From NCBI GenBank assembly GCA_003647765.1, contig QMNM01000096.1, forward strand, positions 1 to 6,160: a DNA stretch of 6,160 bases, written 5' to 3'. This document shows positions 1 to 5,933 of the stretch, piece after piece. Numbering within the stretch: position 1 is the stretch's first letter; each line of letters begins with the position of its first letter. The stretch comes from Candidatus Cloacimonadota bacterium. Lineage in GTDB: Bacteria > Cloacimonadota > Cloacimonadia > JGIOTU-2 > B8-G9. The position numbers and the translations under genes are program-made. The notes below the pieces were generated by a model. That model was not told the DNA's origin, made no database searches, and was given only the letters and a program-made list of their open reading frames with translations.

Positions 1-886
1 GAAATTCATTCAACAGTAGCTGGATTTTCATATTTTCTGGTATAAAATAACAATCTCGTATCAAGGATGAAATTGTGAAGTTTTGTTCCTGATTCAAAAT
101 AATATCTTTTGCATATATAATTCCCAAAATATTATCAATATCTTCTTTATAGATTGGAATGCGTGAGTGTCCAGATTGGCTGATTGTATCTCTTAGTTTA
201 TCAATATCCTGTTCAATATTTACAGCTATAATATCTATGCGTGGTATCATTATTTCTTTCACTAACTTATTAGAAAAGCTGAATACACTATCAATCATTT
301 CTTTTTCTTGTTTCTTTAGCATAGTGTCGTAAGAATTTGTAGAGATCATATTTTTTATATCTTCAGATGTGATTTTATCCATTTTAATAGATAGTGGATT
401 TTTGAAAGTAAAAAGCATTGTAATCCATTCTAAAATTTTTACAATGGGATAGAATAATATACGGAAAAATGATAGCACATAGCTAGTTTTGACAGCATAA
501 TTTTCAGAAAATCTAATGGCAAAACTCTTTGGTGTAATTTCTCCAAAAATTAGCAAAACCACTGTCATTACAACGATTTCTATTGATACTGCTACAGAAA
601 CATTATGGATAAACTTTTCACTAATAATAACTGCTAAAATAGTAGATACAGAAGAAGCCGCAACATTAACAATAGTATTACCAAGCAAAATAGTAATTAA
701 TATCTGTCTTGGCTTATTTAATAGTTTGGGAATATTCTTTGCTGAATTTGTTTTCGCCTGCTCCAATTTCTTTCTCTGCAATTTTGATAGGGAAAAGAGA
801 GCTGTCTCTGTACCAGAGAAAAAAGCAGAAAAAAGCACAAATATGACTATCAATATTAAATATAGCCACAGATCACTATCGTCCAC
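1..886 (-). CDS. CNNM/CorC-family membrane protein with CBS domains, 3' end outside window
   Basis: The 295 visible residues form a four-helix CNNM (DUF21) membrane domain, about residues 5-165, followed by a CBS pair. CNNM signatures are S24-G-T-E27, G69-N-T with N74, and GEITPK at 115-120. The first CBS motif spans about 208-262 (IMIPRIDIIAV at 212-222, GHSRIPIY at 239-246). The second begins near 271 and is cut by the window edge; a C-terminal CorC/HlyC domain may follow. The family is linked to Mg2+/Co2+ transport or tolerance in the inner membrane, with the CBS pair sensing nucleotide; substrate here is inferred only. Start: GTG directly follows an in-frame TAA, with AAGGAG at 898-903, 11 bases upstream. 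It lies downstream of ybeY, as ybeX/corC does in E. coli, although the E. coli protein lacks the membrane domain. A terminator hairpin separates it from ybeY, so it may have its own promoter. Confidence 0.93.
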   Translation of the reverse strand, partial: MDDSDLWLYLILIVIFVLFSAFFSGTETALFSLSKLQRKKLEQAKTNSAKNIPKLLNKPRQILITILLGNTIVNVAASSVSTILAVIISEKFIHNVSVAVSIEIVVMTVVLLIFGEITPKSFAIRFSENYAVKTSYVLSFFRILFYPIVKILEWITMLFTFKNPLSIKMDKITSEDIKNMISTNSYDTMLKKQEKEMIDSVFSFSNKLVKEIMIPRIDIIAVNIEQDIDKLRDTISQSGHSRIPIYKEDIDNILGIIYAKDIILNQEQNFTISSLIRDCYFIPENMKIQLLLNEF

Positions 887-912
887 TTAAAATCAATCTC
901 CTTATTTTTACT

Positions 913-926
913 TTGTCAAATTTACA
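913..926 (-). promoter_or_regulatory. Shared 14-base upstream element, copy 1
   Basis: On the minus strand this reads TGTAAATTTGACAA. An identical 14-mer lies upstream of the lipoprotein gene. Each begins 27-28 bases before its start codon. Neither has a good standard -35/-10 partner: TTGACA is followed by the ribosome binding site where a -10 should be. It could be a -10 region of an unusual sigma factor, an operator, or a member of the repeat family seen at 5320-5587. The role is unproven. Confidence 0.4.
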
Positions 927-960
927 AAAGTGCGAGTGAGTGAAACCCACATGCTAAGCC

Positions 961-990
961 AAAAATAACGTTCTAAAGAACGCTATTTTA
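961..990 (-). terminator. Rho-independent terminator candidate after ybeY
   Basis: On the minus strand AAAATAGCGTTC pairs with GAACGTTATTTT around a TTTA loop, ten bases past the ybeY stop. The stem is 12 bp on that strand with one G-U wobble; on the plus strand the same position is an A-C mismatch, so the hairpin fits leftward transcription. The 3' arm ends in a T-run. GC content is low, so strength is uncertain. Confidence 0.6.
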
Positions 991-999
991 CAGTATGCT

Positions 1000-1479
1000 T
1001 CAGCATTTTTTTATTGACTCATCTTTGGTGTGTACACCGTCGCAACCTAAAGTTAAATATTTCCTCTCTAAATCCTGCATCTTTATTCTTTGTTCTTCAG
1101 TATTATGATGATATCCTAAAAGATGCAAAATCCCATGTATAACCAAGTGTTTGACCTCTTCTAATAGAGAAACATTATACATTTTTGCTTGCTCTTTTGC
1201 TCGCTCTATGGAAATAAAAATATCTCCTAATATACACACGCCATCTGGAAGAAATACTGTGTCAACAGGAAATGACAATACATCAGTAGCACTATCAATA
1301 TTTCTATATCTCTTATTTAATCTGTGTATATATTGATTATCAACAAAAATGATATTTAACTCACACTTCTGATCTATATTCTCTTGTTTATAAATATTTT
1401 TTAGTAATGATTTTATTTCATCAATGTCCATACTGGACTTTTCTATATCAGTTTCAAAATTGATATTTACATTTTTCAT
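1000..1479 (-). CDS. ybeY: YbeY endoribonuclease, 16S rRNA maturation factor
   Basis: The 159-residue protein is a member of the YbeY (UPF0054) family: a cytoplasmic, zinc-dependent single-strand endoribonuclease needed for 16S rRNA 3'-end maturation and ribosome quality control. The family core is clear: ATDVLSFPV at 64-72, GDIFIS at 85-90, and the zinc motif H115-GIL-H119-LLGYH-H125. The usual GYDH is GYHH here, so an acidic residue next to the third ligand is replaced by His. About 17 residues follow the usual C-terminal LERKYL, forming an atypical tail ending in KKC. I chose the ATG at 1479 because the family begins near MxVxI. An upstream TTG at 1530 would add 17 residues of no family similarity. 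No Shine-Dalgarno is visible before 1479; a GTTCG repeat occupies that space. It probably shares a transcript with pgpH upstream, as no hairpin separates them. Confidence 0.93.
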   Translation of the reverse strand: MKNVNINFETDIEKSSMDIDEIKSLLKNIYKQENIDQKCELNIIFVDNQYIHRLNKRYRNIDSATDVLSFPVDTVFLPDGVCILGDIFISIERAKEQAKMYNVSLLEEVKHLVIHGILHLLGYHHNTEEQRIKMQDLERKYLTLGCDGVHTKDESIKKC

Positions 1480-1488
1480 GTTTAGCCA

Positions 1489-1502
1489 CGAACTCACGAA
1501 TT
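1489..1502. repeat. Short CGAACT-type repeat before ybeY
   Basis: CGAACTCACG at 1489-1498 is identical to 3872-3881 in the array before pgpH, and a degenerate unit (CGAATT) follows. It ends 9 bases from the ybeY start codon, in the position normally held by a ribosome binding site. The rest of the 180-base spacer to pgpH is AT-rich without a gene I can support. Confidence 0.5.
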
Positions 1503-1631
1503 CAAAATATTTATTTTTTACTGAGTCCAATTGTCATGGTTTTTCATATACTTTTATTTCACAGGGTAATCAGGCAAACACACAAAAAATTATGACTTGT
1601 CCTGTTGCATTCTTTACCATGCCAAATTACC

Positions 1632-1680
1632 TTACGCCTTACGCCCTACGCCCTACGCATTACGCCTTACGCCCTACGCT
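1632..1680. repeat. Seven-copy heptamer tandem array (YTACGCN)
   Basis: Seven uninterrupted 7-base units run TTACGCC, TTACGCC, CTACGCC, CTACGCA, TTACGCC, TTACGCC, CTACGCT. The only variation is T/C at position 1 and the last base. The array overlaps the end of pgpH: it encodes the final six residues (SVGRKA) and supplies the TAA stop. It is much richer in GC than its surroundings. Confidence 0.9.
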
Positions 1681-3822
1681 TTCCTGTTTAGGATATTCAA
1701 TCCTTTTTTGATATATTCCTTTTAAAACAGGGAACATACTTTTTTTAATTTCTTTTATGTCTTTTAAGCTTAGTCCTGATTCAGTTAATTGGTCATTTTT
1801 AATCAATTGGTCAATAGTTGTATCAATTACATTTCTGATTTTTTCTAGTGTAGGATCTGGTAAGGATTTTACTGTTGATTCTATAATATCAGCAATCATT
1901 ACAATCGCAGATTCCTTTGTTTGAGGTTTTGGTCCATCATAAGTAAAGTCAGAAAAAGATATTTGTTCATTATTATCTTTTGCTTGTTTATAAAAATAGT
2001 ATATCAGTCCATCACCGTGATGTTGTATAATAAAATCTTGAATTTCCTTTGGCAATCTATATTGTTTTGCTAATTTTAATCCATTAGATATATGAGTTTT
2101 TATAATATTAGCACTTTCTTTAGAAGATATCTCGTTATGTAATACTGCTGAATCTGGATTATTTTCTGTAAAATATTGTGCATTTTCTATTTTTCCAATA
2201 TCGTGATAATAGCTACCGACTCTTGTTAATAACGGATTAGCATTGATAGCTTTTGCTGATGCTTCTGCAATATGACTGACTTGTAATACATGCTGATAAG
2301 TGCCTGGTGCTTTTTCAGATAATTGTTTTAATAATGAATGATTGAAATCTGCCAGTTCCAAGAGATGAAAATTTGATATAACTGGTAATGTGTTTTCTAT
2401 GGGTCTTACCAATGCCATTGCTGATAAAATGGATATTAAAATGCCTAAAACACCCCAACCAAAATTCTGTGCTATAGAACCAATGGCTTCCATTCTAATC
2501 AATCCAATAATAACCAATGAAACAGCTAACATAATTATCATATAGAGTCCAGTACTGTAAAAATCCTTAAAAGCTCTGACATCCTTCAATGCTAATATAG
2601 CAGAACTACCAGAAACAATTATAATAAACACAGTTAAAAAATTCCAGTTTAATACGCCTGCAAGTAAAAATGAATTAGCGAAAGCAAATATTAAAGCAGT
2701 GGGAATATCAAGTAGTACAGCAATCAAAATAATTGGTAAGCCGAACGGTAAAATATAAATTGATATATTAGTTGATTTTAAGGAAATTGATACTCCAATA
2801 ATAACAACAGCAGAAATAAGCAAGAATCTAAGTATAGATAACTTTTGGATGTAATCTGGTTTAATAAAATAGAGAAGAGTATATAAGATAAAAAAGCATA
2901 ATAATATATATAAAAATTCTCCTATTATTGTAAAAATTATATTATTGGTACCAGTTATACATTTTTCCCTTTCTATTTCAAGAGATCTTAATTTATCATA
3001 AACTTCGTTTGTAATAATCTCATCTTTGCCGATAATTTTGTCATCTTTTAGGACTTTACCTTTAATTGGGGATACGCTTTCAATTGCCTTTTCTTTTAAT
3101 TTCCCTGTTTCCTTTTTATCAAATACTACATCATAAGATAAAAACATATCTGACATATTTGCAAATAGCGGAGTCAACTTGGGATTATTAGTGAACTTAA
3201 TACATATCTTAACAATCTCTGCTTTTGCCTTATGAATATCATACAGCTCATTTAAATTAGTAAGAGTAGTTTTCCCACCTCTTTTCAAATAAATTGTCTT
3301 ATCTTCAATTTTATTGACTATTCCTTTTTCACTAACTTGAGCAAATGCTTGTTTAAGAATATTACGAATTTTTCCTATGTTATTTAGTTCATCAAGCATT
3401 TTTATTACATTAGGTGAGATATTATATCCATTTTTCCTCATTTGCTCTACTTTTCCTTTATTGTCTAAATTTAATTTACTAAGATAATCATATTGTTCAA
3501 AGAAAGAGTCAATGTTTCGTTGTATATTAAAGATAACATCTTCTGATATGGAATACACAGGGATTATATTTGCCGCTGCTTTGGCTTGTTCCTTGCTTAA
3601 TTCTATATTATTTTTATAGATATTAAAATTAAAGGGTGCTATAATATCTTTATCACTGAATTGTCCAGGATGAAGATTAGTATAATTAAATCCACCTTTT
3701 GGCTTATTGTAAATTAGGAATATTATTAGAACAATGAGCGCAGATATAATTATGTATCCTATTGATAGATAAGTTTTATTTTTGGGAATGTTTGTCATTT
3801 TTTTTAAGAAGATTCTTTTCAT
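1660..3822 (-). CDS. pgpH: PgpH/YqfF-type 7TM-HD phosphohydrolase (cyclic-di-AMP phosphodiesterase)
   Basis: This 720-residue membrane protein hydrolyses cyclic-di-AMP to pApA in characterised relatives; the substrate here is by homology. Order: signal-anchor helix (about 18-38), extracytoplasmic 7TMR-HDED domain (about 45-285; GQFSDKDIIAPFNF at 53-66), a multi-helix 7TM region (about 293-475), and a cytoplasmic HD domain (about 490-710). Expected metal ligands are all present: H511, H540-D541 (YHDIGK), H577, H601-H602 (QHHGDG) and D645 (IAD). GPKPQTKESA at 630-639 and RIEYP near the end are also family-typical, and length matches the family. Start: ATG at 3822 has AAGGA just upstream, rather close (2-3 bases). 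Met9 at 3798 is an alternative without a binding site. The last six residues come from a tandem repeat. It heads the unit with ybeY; no c-di-AMP cyclase is in the window. Confidence 0.95.
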   Translation of the reverse strand: MKRIFLKKMTNIPKNKTYLSIGYIIISALIVLIIFLIYNKPKGGFNYTNLHPGQFSDKDIIAPFNFNIYKNNIELSKEQAKAAANIIPVYSISEDVIFNIQRNIDSFFEQYDYLSKLNLDNKGKVEQMRKNGYNISPNVIKMLDELNNIGKIRNILKQAFAQVSEKGIVNKIEDKTIYLKRGGKTTLTNLNELYDIHKAKAEIVKICIKFTNNPKLTPLFANMSDMFLSYDVVFDKKETGKLKEKAIESVSPIKGKVLKDDKIIGKDEIITNEVYDKLRSLEIEREKCITGTNNIIFTIIGEFLYILLCFFILYTLLYFIKPDYIQKLSILRFLLISAVVIIGVSISLKSTNISIYILPFGLPIILIAVLLDIPTALIFAFANSFLLAGVLNWNFLTVFIIIVSGSSAILALKDVRAFKDFYSTGLYMIIMLAVSLVIIGLIRMEAIGSIAQNFGWGVLGILISILSAMALVRPIENTLPVISNFHLLELADFNHSLLKQLSEKAPGTYQHVLQVSHIAEASAKAINANPLLTRVGSYYHDIGKIENAQYFTENNPDSAVLHNEISSKESANIIKTHISNGLKLAKQYRLPKEIQDFIIQHHGDGLIYYFYKQAKDNNEQISFSDFTYDGPKPQTKESAIVMIADIIESTVKSLPDPTLEKIRNVIDTTIDQLIKNDQLTESGLSLKDIKEIKKSMFPVLKGIYQKRIEYPKQESVGRKA

Positions 3823-3836
3823 TTTCCTTATTCAAT

Positions 3837-3887
3837 CGCGAACTTGCAGACGCGAACTTATACGAACTATGCGAACTCACGCGAACC
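3837..3887. repeat. CGAACT short tandem-like repeat before pgpH
   Basis: Five copies of CGAACY (3839, 3853, 3863, 3872 and 3882) are spaced 9-14 bases apart, mostly preceded by CG or G. On the coding strand these are GTTCG units in the predicted pgpH 5' leader. The variable spacers suggest a degenerate array rather than a clean tandem repeat. A related copy precedes ybeY. Confidence 0.75.
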
Positions 3888-3899
3888 TTTTTTATCTTT

Positions 3900-3929
3900 T
3901 TTATAAATCTTTTGTGATGAGTTTGTAAA
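3900..3929 (-). promoter_or_regulatory. Predicted sigma70-type promoter for pgpH-ybeY
   Basis: On the minus strand TTTACA (3929-3924) and TATAAA (3905-3900) are separated by 18 bases; each matches the consensus at five of six positions. The implied start near 3893 gives a leader of about 70 bases that carries the GTTCG repeat. It lies between the hairpin after the LysM gene and the pgpH start, where a promoter is expected. Confidence 0.5.
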
Positions 3930-3987
3930 GTCATTTGGTTTGCGTTTAATTCATTTCTGTGGTAAATGAAAAGAGTTTAAATTATAA

Positions 3988-4026
3988 GCCCCTTAAATAT
4001 TATAAAATATTATAATTATAAGGGGC
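3988..4026 (-). terminator. Hairpin terminator candidate after LysM gene
   Basis: GCCCCTTA (3988-3995) pairs perfectly with TAAGGGGC (4019-4026). An inner TTATAA/TTATAA stem (4000-4005 with 4010-4015) closes an AATA loop, with a small bulge between. It starts 18 bases past the LysM gene stop. On the minus strand it is followed by TTATAATTT, a weak U-tract, so it may be an incomplete terminator or an mRNA 3'-end protecting structure. Confidence 0.6.
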
Positions 4027-4044
4027 ATAAATTTATAGATGCTA

Positions 4045-4932
4045 TTAATCTCGTGGGATACGAAGAATTTGATTAGGATATATCAAGTCAGGATCCTTTA
4101 TCTGATCCTTGTTAGCATTGTAGATAACTGGCCATTTTAATGCATTGTTATATATTTCTGGATATGCTGATATTTTTGATAAATATTCTCCGCGATATAC
4201 CTTCCAGCTTGTAGGTAAGCCACGAGGTATTTTTAATATTTGATCAATATAAATCAAATCAGGATCTTTAATCTTGTCGCGATTAGCGCGATAGATAATA
4301 CCCCATTTTTTCGGATCATTGTATATATGGTCATATCCAGAAATTTTGGAAAGATAATCATTTTTTACAACAACATAATCATCTTCATAGTACTTTGGAC
4401 GAGCTGCTATTAAGTCCTTTGATAACTTTCTGATGCTTCTGTCTAGCTCTTGAAAAGCATTGTCAAATTCAGGAAGATTAGTTAATTTATTTTCTCTAAA
4501 TTCCCAATATCCTTCTGTGAAGGATTCAACATCTTTTCTGCGTCTATACAATTCTTTATTTGATAATTTCTGATAATTATTGACCTTATTTTTATATTCT
4601 TTAATTTTCTCGTGGATTCGTTGAACATCACTTAATGTCTTACCAGCAGAAGCGATAATTTCATTATAGAGATTATCTCGCCGAGTTGTCATCTCACTTT
4701 TTTTAGCTTTCAGCTCTTCAATCAAATTAGTTACTTTTTCAATCTCTTCTTGAGCTTGAGAATCTCTTTGCTGCCACATAGCAAGTTCATTTTCCAAATC
4801 TTCCCAATATTTAAGTCTCTGCGTCTTGGATAAATCCTTATACTCCTTTTCAGTTAAAAATTCAACATCTGCGCACAAGATACAAGGAAGTATAAACAAA
4901 ACCAGACCGGATATAAGAATTATTCTTTTCAT
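4045..4932 (-). CDS. Secreted coiled-coil protein with two C-terminal LysM-like modules
   Basis: Residues 1-20 form a Sec signal peptide (KR, then a hydrophobic core); neither C17 nor C20 sits in a good lipobox, so I expect signal peptidase I cleavage near 20-21. Residues 40-125 are rich in charge and likely coiled coil, with a further helical stretch to about 175. Two LysM-like modules follow, about 185-236 and 243-293. Each has a YLSKIS start, an IY..(P/A)xKW..IY.AN core, and an IKDPDLIY..QIL(K/R)IPR end. LysM domains bind peptidoglycan or chitin-type glycans, so a periplasmic wall-binding role is inferred; no catalytic domain is visible. GGGAG about 9 bases before ATG supports the start. 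It follows the lipoprotein gene by 13 bases and its binding site overlaps that gene's stop, indicating coupled expression. I do not recognise a named gene. Confidence 0.88.
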   Translation of the reverse strand: MKRIILISGLVLFILPCILCADVEFLTEKEYKDLSKTQRLKYWEDLENELAMWQQRDSQAQEEIEKVTNLIEELKAKKSEMTTRRDNLYNEIIASAGKTLSDVQRIHEKIKEYKNKVNNYQKLSNKELYRRRKDVESFTEGYWEFRENKLTNLPEFDNAFQELDRSIRKLSKDLIAARPKYYEDDYVVVKNDYLSKISGYDHIYNDPKKWGIIYRANRDKIKDPDLIYIDQILKIPRGLPTSWKVYRGEYLSKISAYPEIYNNALKWPVIYNANKDQIKDPDLIYPNQILRIPRD

Positions 4933-4945
4933 AATAAATATCTCC

Positions 4946-5191
4946 CTATTCTTTTATTTTCTTTAATCGTTCTTCAAGAATCTTTATCTCCTCTTGTTTC
5001 TCTGCAATCTGTTTCTCTAAGTCCATTCTCTCTTTTTTAAGCTCATCTACTTTTTTCTCTTTTTCTAATGCAGACCGTTTTACCTCGTCAATTTGTACCT
5101 TTGTTATTGGCGGGGGAGGCGGAGCACAACTACTAAGAAACATAGAACCGAGCAATACAAGAGTAAATCCTATAGAAAATATTTTCTTCAT
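4946..5191 (-). CDS. Small coiled-coil lipoprotein, Lpp-like in form
   Basis: The 81-residue protein has a lipoprotein signal (MKK, a hydrophobic stretch, then lipobox L19-S-S-C22), so the mature protein starts at C22. Alanine at +2 fits outer-membrane sorting under the E. coli rule. A run of five prolines (24-28) is followed by a single predicted coiled coil (about 37-80), with hydrophobic heptad positions V48, L51, L58, I62, I69, L72, L76, I79. The layout recalls Braun-type murein lipoprotein, but the chain is not recognisably homologous and ends KIKE, so no covalent link to the wall can be claimed. ATG is well supported: AAGGAG lies 6 bases upstream. It is the first gene of a two-gene unit with the LysM protein; a joint role tethering or spacing envelope layers is inference. 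Confidence 0.85.
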   Translation of the reverse strand: MKKIFSIGFTLVLLGSMFLSSCAPPPPPITKVQIDEVKRSALEKEKKVDELKKERMDLEKQIAEKQEEIKILEERLKKIKE

Positions 5192-5218
5192 CTCACTCTC
5201 CTTATAAATTTTGCAATA

Positions 5219-5232
5219 TTGTCAAATTTACA
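5219..5232 (-). promoter_or_regulatory. Shared 14-base upstream element, copy 2
   Basis: On the minus strand this is TGTAAATTTGACAA, identical to the element before the CNNM/CorC gene and likewise 27-28 bases before the start codon (here of the lipoprotein gene). The sequence between element and start differs in the two cases, so the match is not simply a duplicated leader. Confidence 0.4.
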
Positions 5233-5265
5233 TAAACAGAATCACACGAAAAATCACATAGAATA

Positions 5266-5281
5266 ATACTTAACTAAGTAT
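5266..5281. promoter_or_regulatory. 16-base palindrome, operator-like
   Basis: ATACTTA and TAAGTAT form a perfect 7-base inverted repeat around AC. It lies 75-90 bases upstream of the lipoprotein start, a position suitable for a dimeric regulator. No regulator gene is in the window, and the AT-rich composition makes chance palindromes common. Confidence 0.3.
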
Positions 5282-5319
5282 CAGCCATCATTATTAAATA
5301 CGCTTTCATTAATAATTCC

Positions 5320-5378
5320 AAATTTGACAACATCACTTATGTTAAAATCACACTCTTATTTATTACGATGTCAAATTT
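5320..5378. repeat. Perfect 10-base inverted repeat
   Basis: AAATTTGACA at 5320-5329 is matched in inverse orientation by TGTCAAATTT at 5369-5378, 39 bases apart. The same 10-mer is the core of the elements at 913-926 and 5219-5232. Confidence 0.6.
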
Positions 5379-5433
5379 TTTATAGCTTCATTTTTAGTCA
5401 AGAATAAACTCGGTATTAGGTCTCTACATCAAA

Positions 5434-5554
5434 AATATTTATAGAATACTATGTCCTCTGTATAATTTGATAATCATTATATCCACTACCTTTCGGAATG
5501 GTTTAATATTAAATTAAGTTCACCGAAACTTAACTCGTCTTAATATTTATAGAA
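5434..5554. repeat. 13-base direct repeat AATATTTATAGAA
   Basis: Exact copies lie at 5434-5446 and 5542-5554, 108 bases apart start to start. The second overlaps the right arm of the 5505-5547 hairpin. It may mark an old duplication or insertion; chance is not excluded in such AT-rich DNA. Confidence 0.4.
5505..5547. other. Two-tier hairpin, possible structured RNA or operator
   Basis: AATATTAA (5505-5512) pairs with TTAATATT (5540-5547), and inside it TTAAGTT (5514-5520) pairs with AACTTAA (5527-5533) around the loop CACCGA. That is 15 perfect pairs with one asymmetric internal loop (A opposite CTCGTC). No U-tract follows on either strand, so it does not look like a standard terminator. Confidence 0.45.
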
Positions 5555-5557
5555 ATG

Positions 5558-5587
5558 GGTCAAATTTCTAACAAATTATATTTGACA
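5558..5587. repeat. Imperfect inverted pair of the TGTCAAATTT motif
   Basis: GGTCAAATTT (5558-5567) and ATATTTGACA (5578-5587) are each one base from the shared 10-mer and face each other across 10 bases. They lie about 140 bases upstream of the antitoxin start. Confidence 0.4.
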
Positions 5588-5622
5588 GTGAAATTGCAAA
5601 TTGGAACTTTTTATAAAATGCC

Positions 5623-5645
5623 AAAATTATTAGTAAAATAATTTT
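5623..5645. other. AT-only hairpin upstream of the antitoxin gene
   Basis: AAAATTATT pairs perfectly with AATAATTTT around AGTAA, giving a 9-bp stem about 80 bases before the antitoxin ATG. Toxin-antitoxin operons are usually autoregulated at palindromes near the promoter, so this is a candidate operator. Low complexity keeps confidence low. Confidence 0.3.
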
Positions 5646-5723
5646 TATGCTTTGGTCTGCTTCGTTAAATGCAGAGATATTTAATCGGTGTGTCCTTTAT
5701 GTCAAAGAAAAACAGGGATTAAT

Positions 5724-5933
5724 ATGATTACATTACATACCATTGAATTAGGAAACAATATTATCATTCCAAAAGGGGAATTTTGGAATTTAATTAATAA
5801 ATTAAAGAATTATACAACTGAAGAAGTTGAGGTAGAAGAAGATTACTTTTGGGATTTACGAGAACATTCCATAAAAAAATTTAATGAATTATGGAATAAT
5901 ATTGAAGATGAGGTATGGAATGAATATCTATAA
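5724..5933 (+). CDS. Putative antitoxin of a MazF/PemK-type toxin-antitoxin pair
   Basis: The 69-residue acidic protein probably neutralises the toxin encoded next to it. It has an N-terminal strand-like stretch with a proline (MITLHTIELGNNIIIPKGEF, 1-20) suggestive of an AbrB/MazE-like DNA-binding fold. A Glu-rich middle and an acidic C-terminal tail (WNNIEDEVWNEYL, 57-69) follow, typical of the toxin-wrapping end of such antitoxins. The family call rests mainly on context; the sequence alone is not diagnostic. I chose ATG 5724 with AGGGA 5 bases upstream. An in-frame GTG at 5688 would add 12 residues (starting with CPLC after the initiator), lacks a binding site and directly follows an in-frame stop. 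Its last 14 bases overlap the toxin gene, which couples translation. Such antitoxins usually repress their own operon. Confidence 0.75.
   Translation: MITLHTIELGNNIIIPKGEFWNLINKLKNYTTEEVEVEEDYFWDLREHSIKKFNELWNNIEDEVWNEYL

Larger units (their letters stand above)
5192..5723. other. Gene-free, repeat-rich intergenic region
   Basis: No open frame with a plausible start, binding site or recognisable product is visible on either strand. The stretch separates the leftward lipoprotein gene from the rightward toxin-antitoxin pair, so both promoters should lie here. It holds five copies of TGTCAAATTT or close variants, a 16-base palindrome, a larger hairpin, a 13-base direct repeat and an AT-only hairpin, listed separately. 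A structured RNA or the remnant of a mobile element is possible, but I cannot name one. Confidence 0.6.

Noticed and set aside
516-890. Plus-strand open frame of 124 codons
   Set aside because: It is antisense to the CNNM/CorC coding sequence, which has family motifs throughout; the plus-strand product has none.
1151-1336. Plus-strand open frame of 61 codons
   Set aside because: It lies wholly antisense to the conserved core of ybeY and has no recognisable product.
1480-1530. TTG start giving ybeY 17 extra residues
   Set aside because: No binding site, no family similarity in the extension, and the family begins at the ATG at 1479.
1424-1711. Plus-strand open frame of 95 codons
   Set aside because: It spans the ybeY start, the spacer and the heptamer array; its end is a repeat-encoded LRPTHYALRPT stretch, so it is a shadow.
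5469-5481. Fur-box-like palindrome GATAATCATTATA
   Set aside because: It resembles the GATAAT/ATTATC pattern, but no iron-related gene is near and such palindromes arise easily in AT-rich DNA.
5320-5587. CRISPR-like array
   Set aside because: The repeated unit is only about 10 bases, occurs in both orientations and has irregular spacing; no cas gene is present.
5582-5617. TTGACA plus TATAAA as a promoter for the toxin-antitoxin pair
   Set aside because: The spacing is 24 bases, too long for a normal sigma70 promoter, and no better -35 lies at 16-18 bases.
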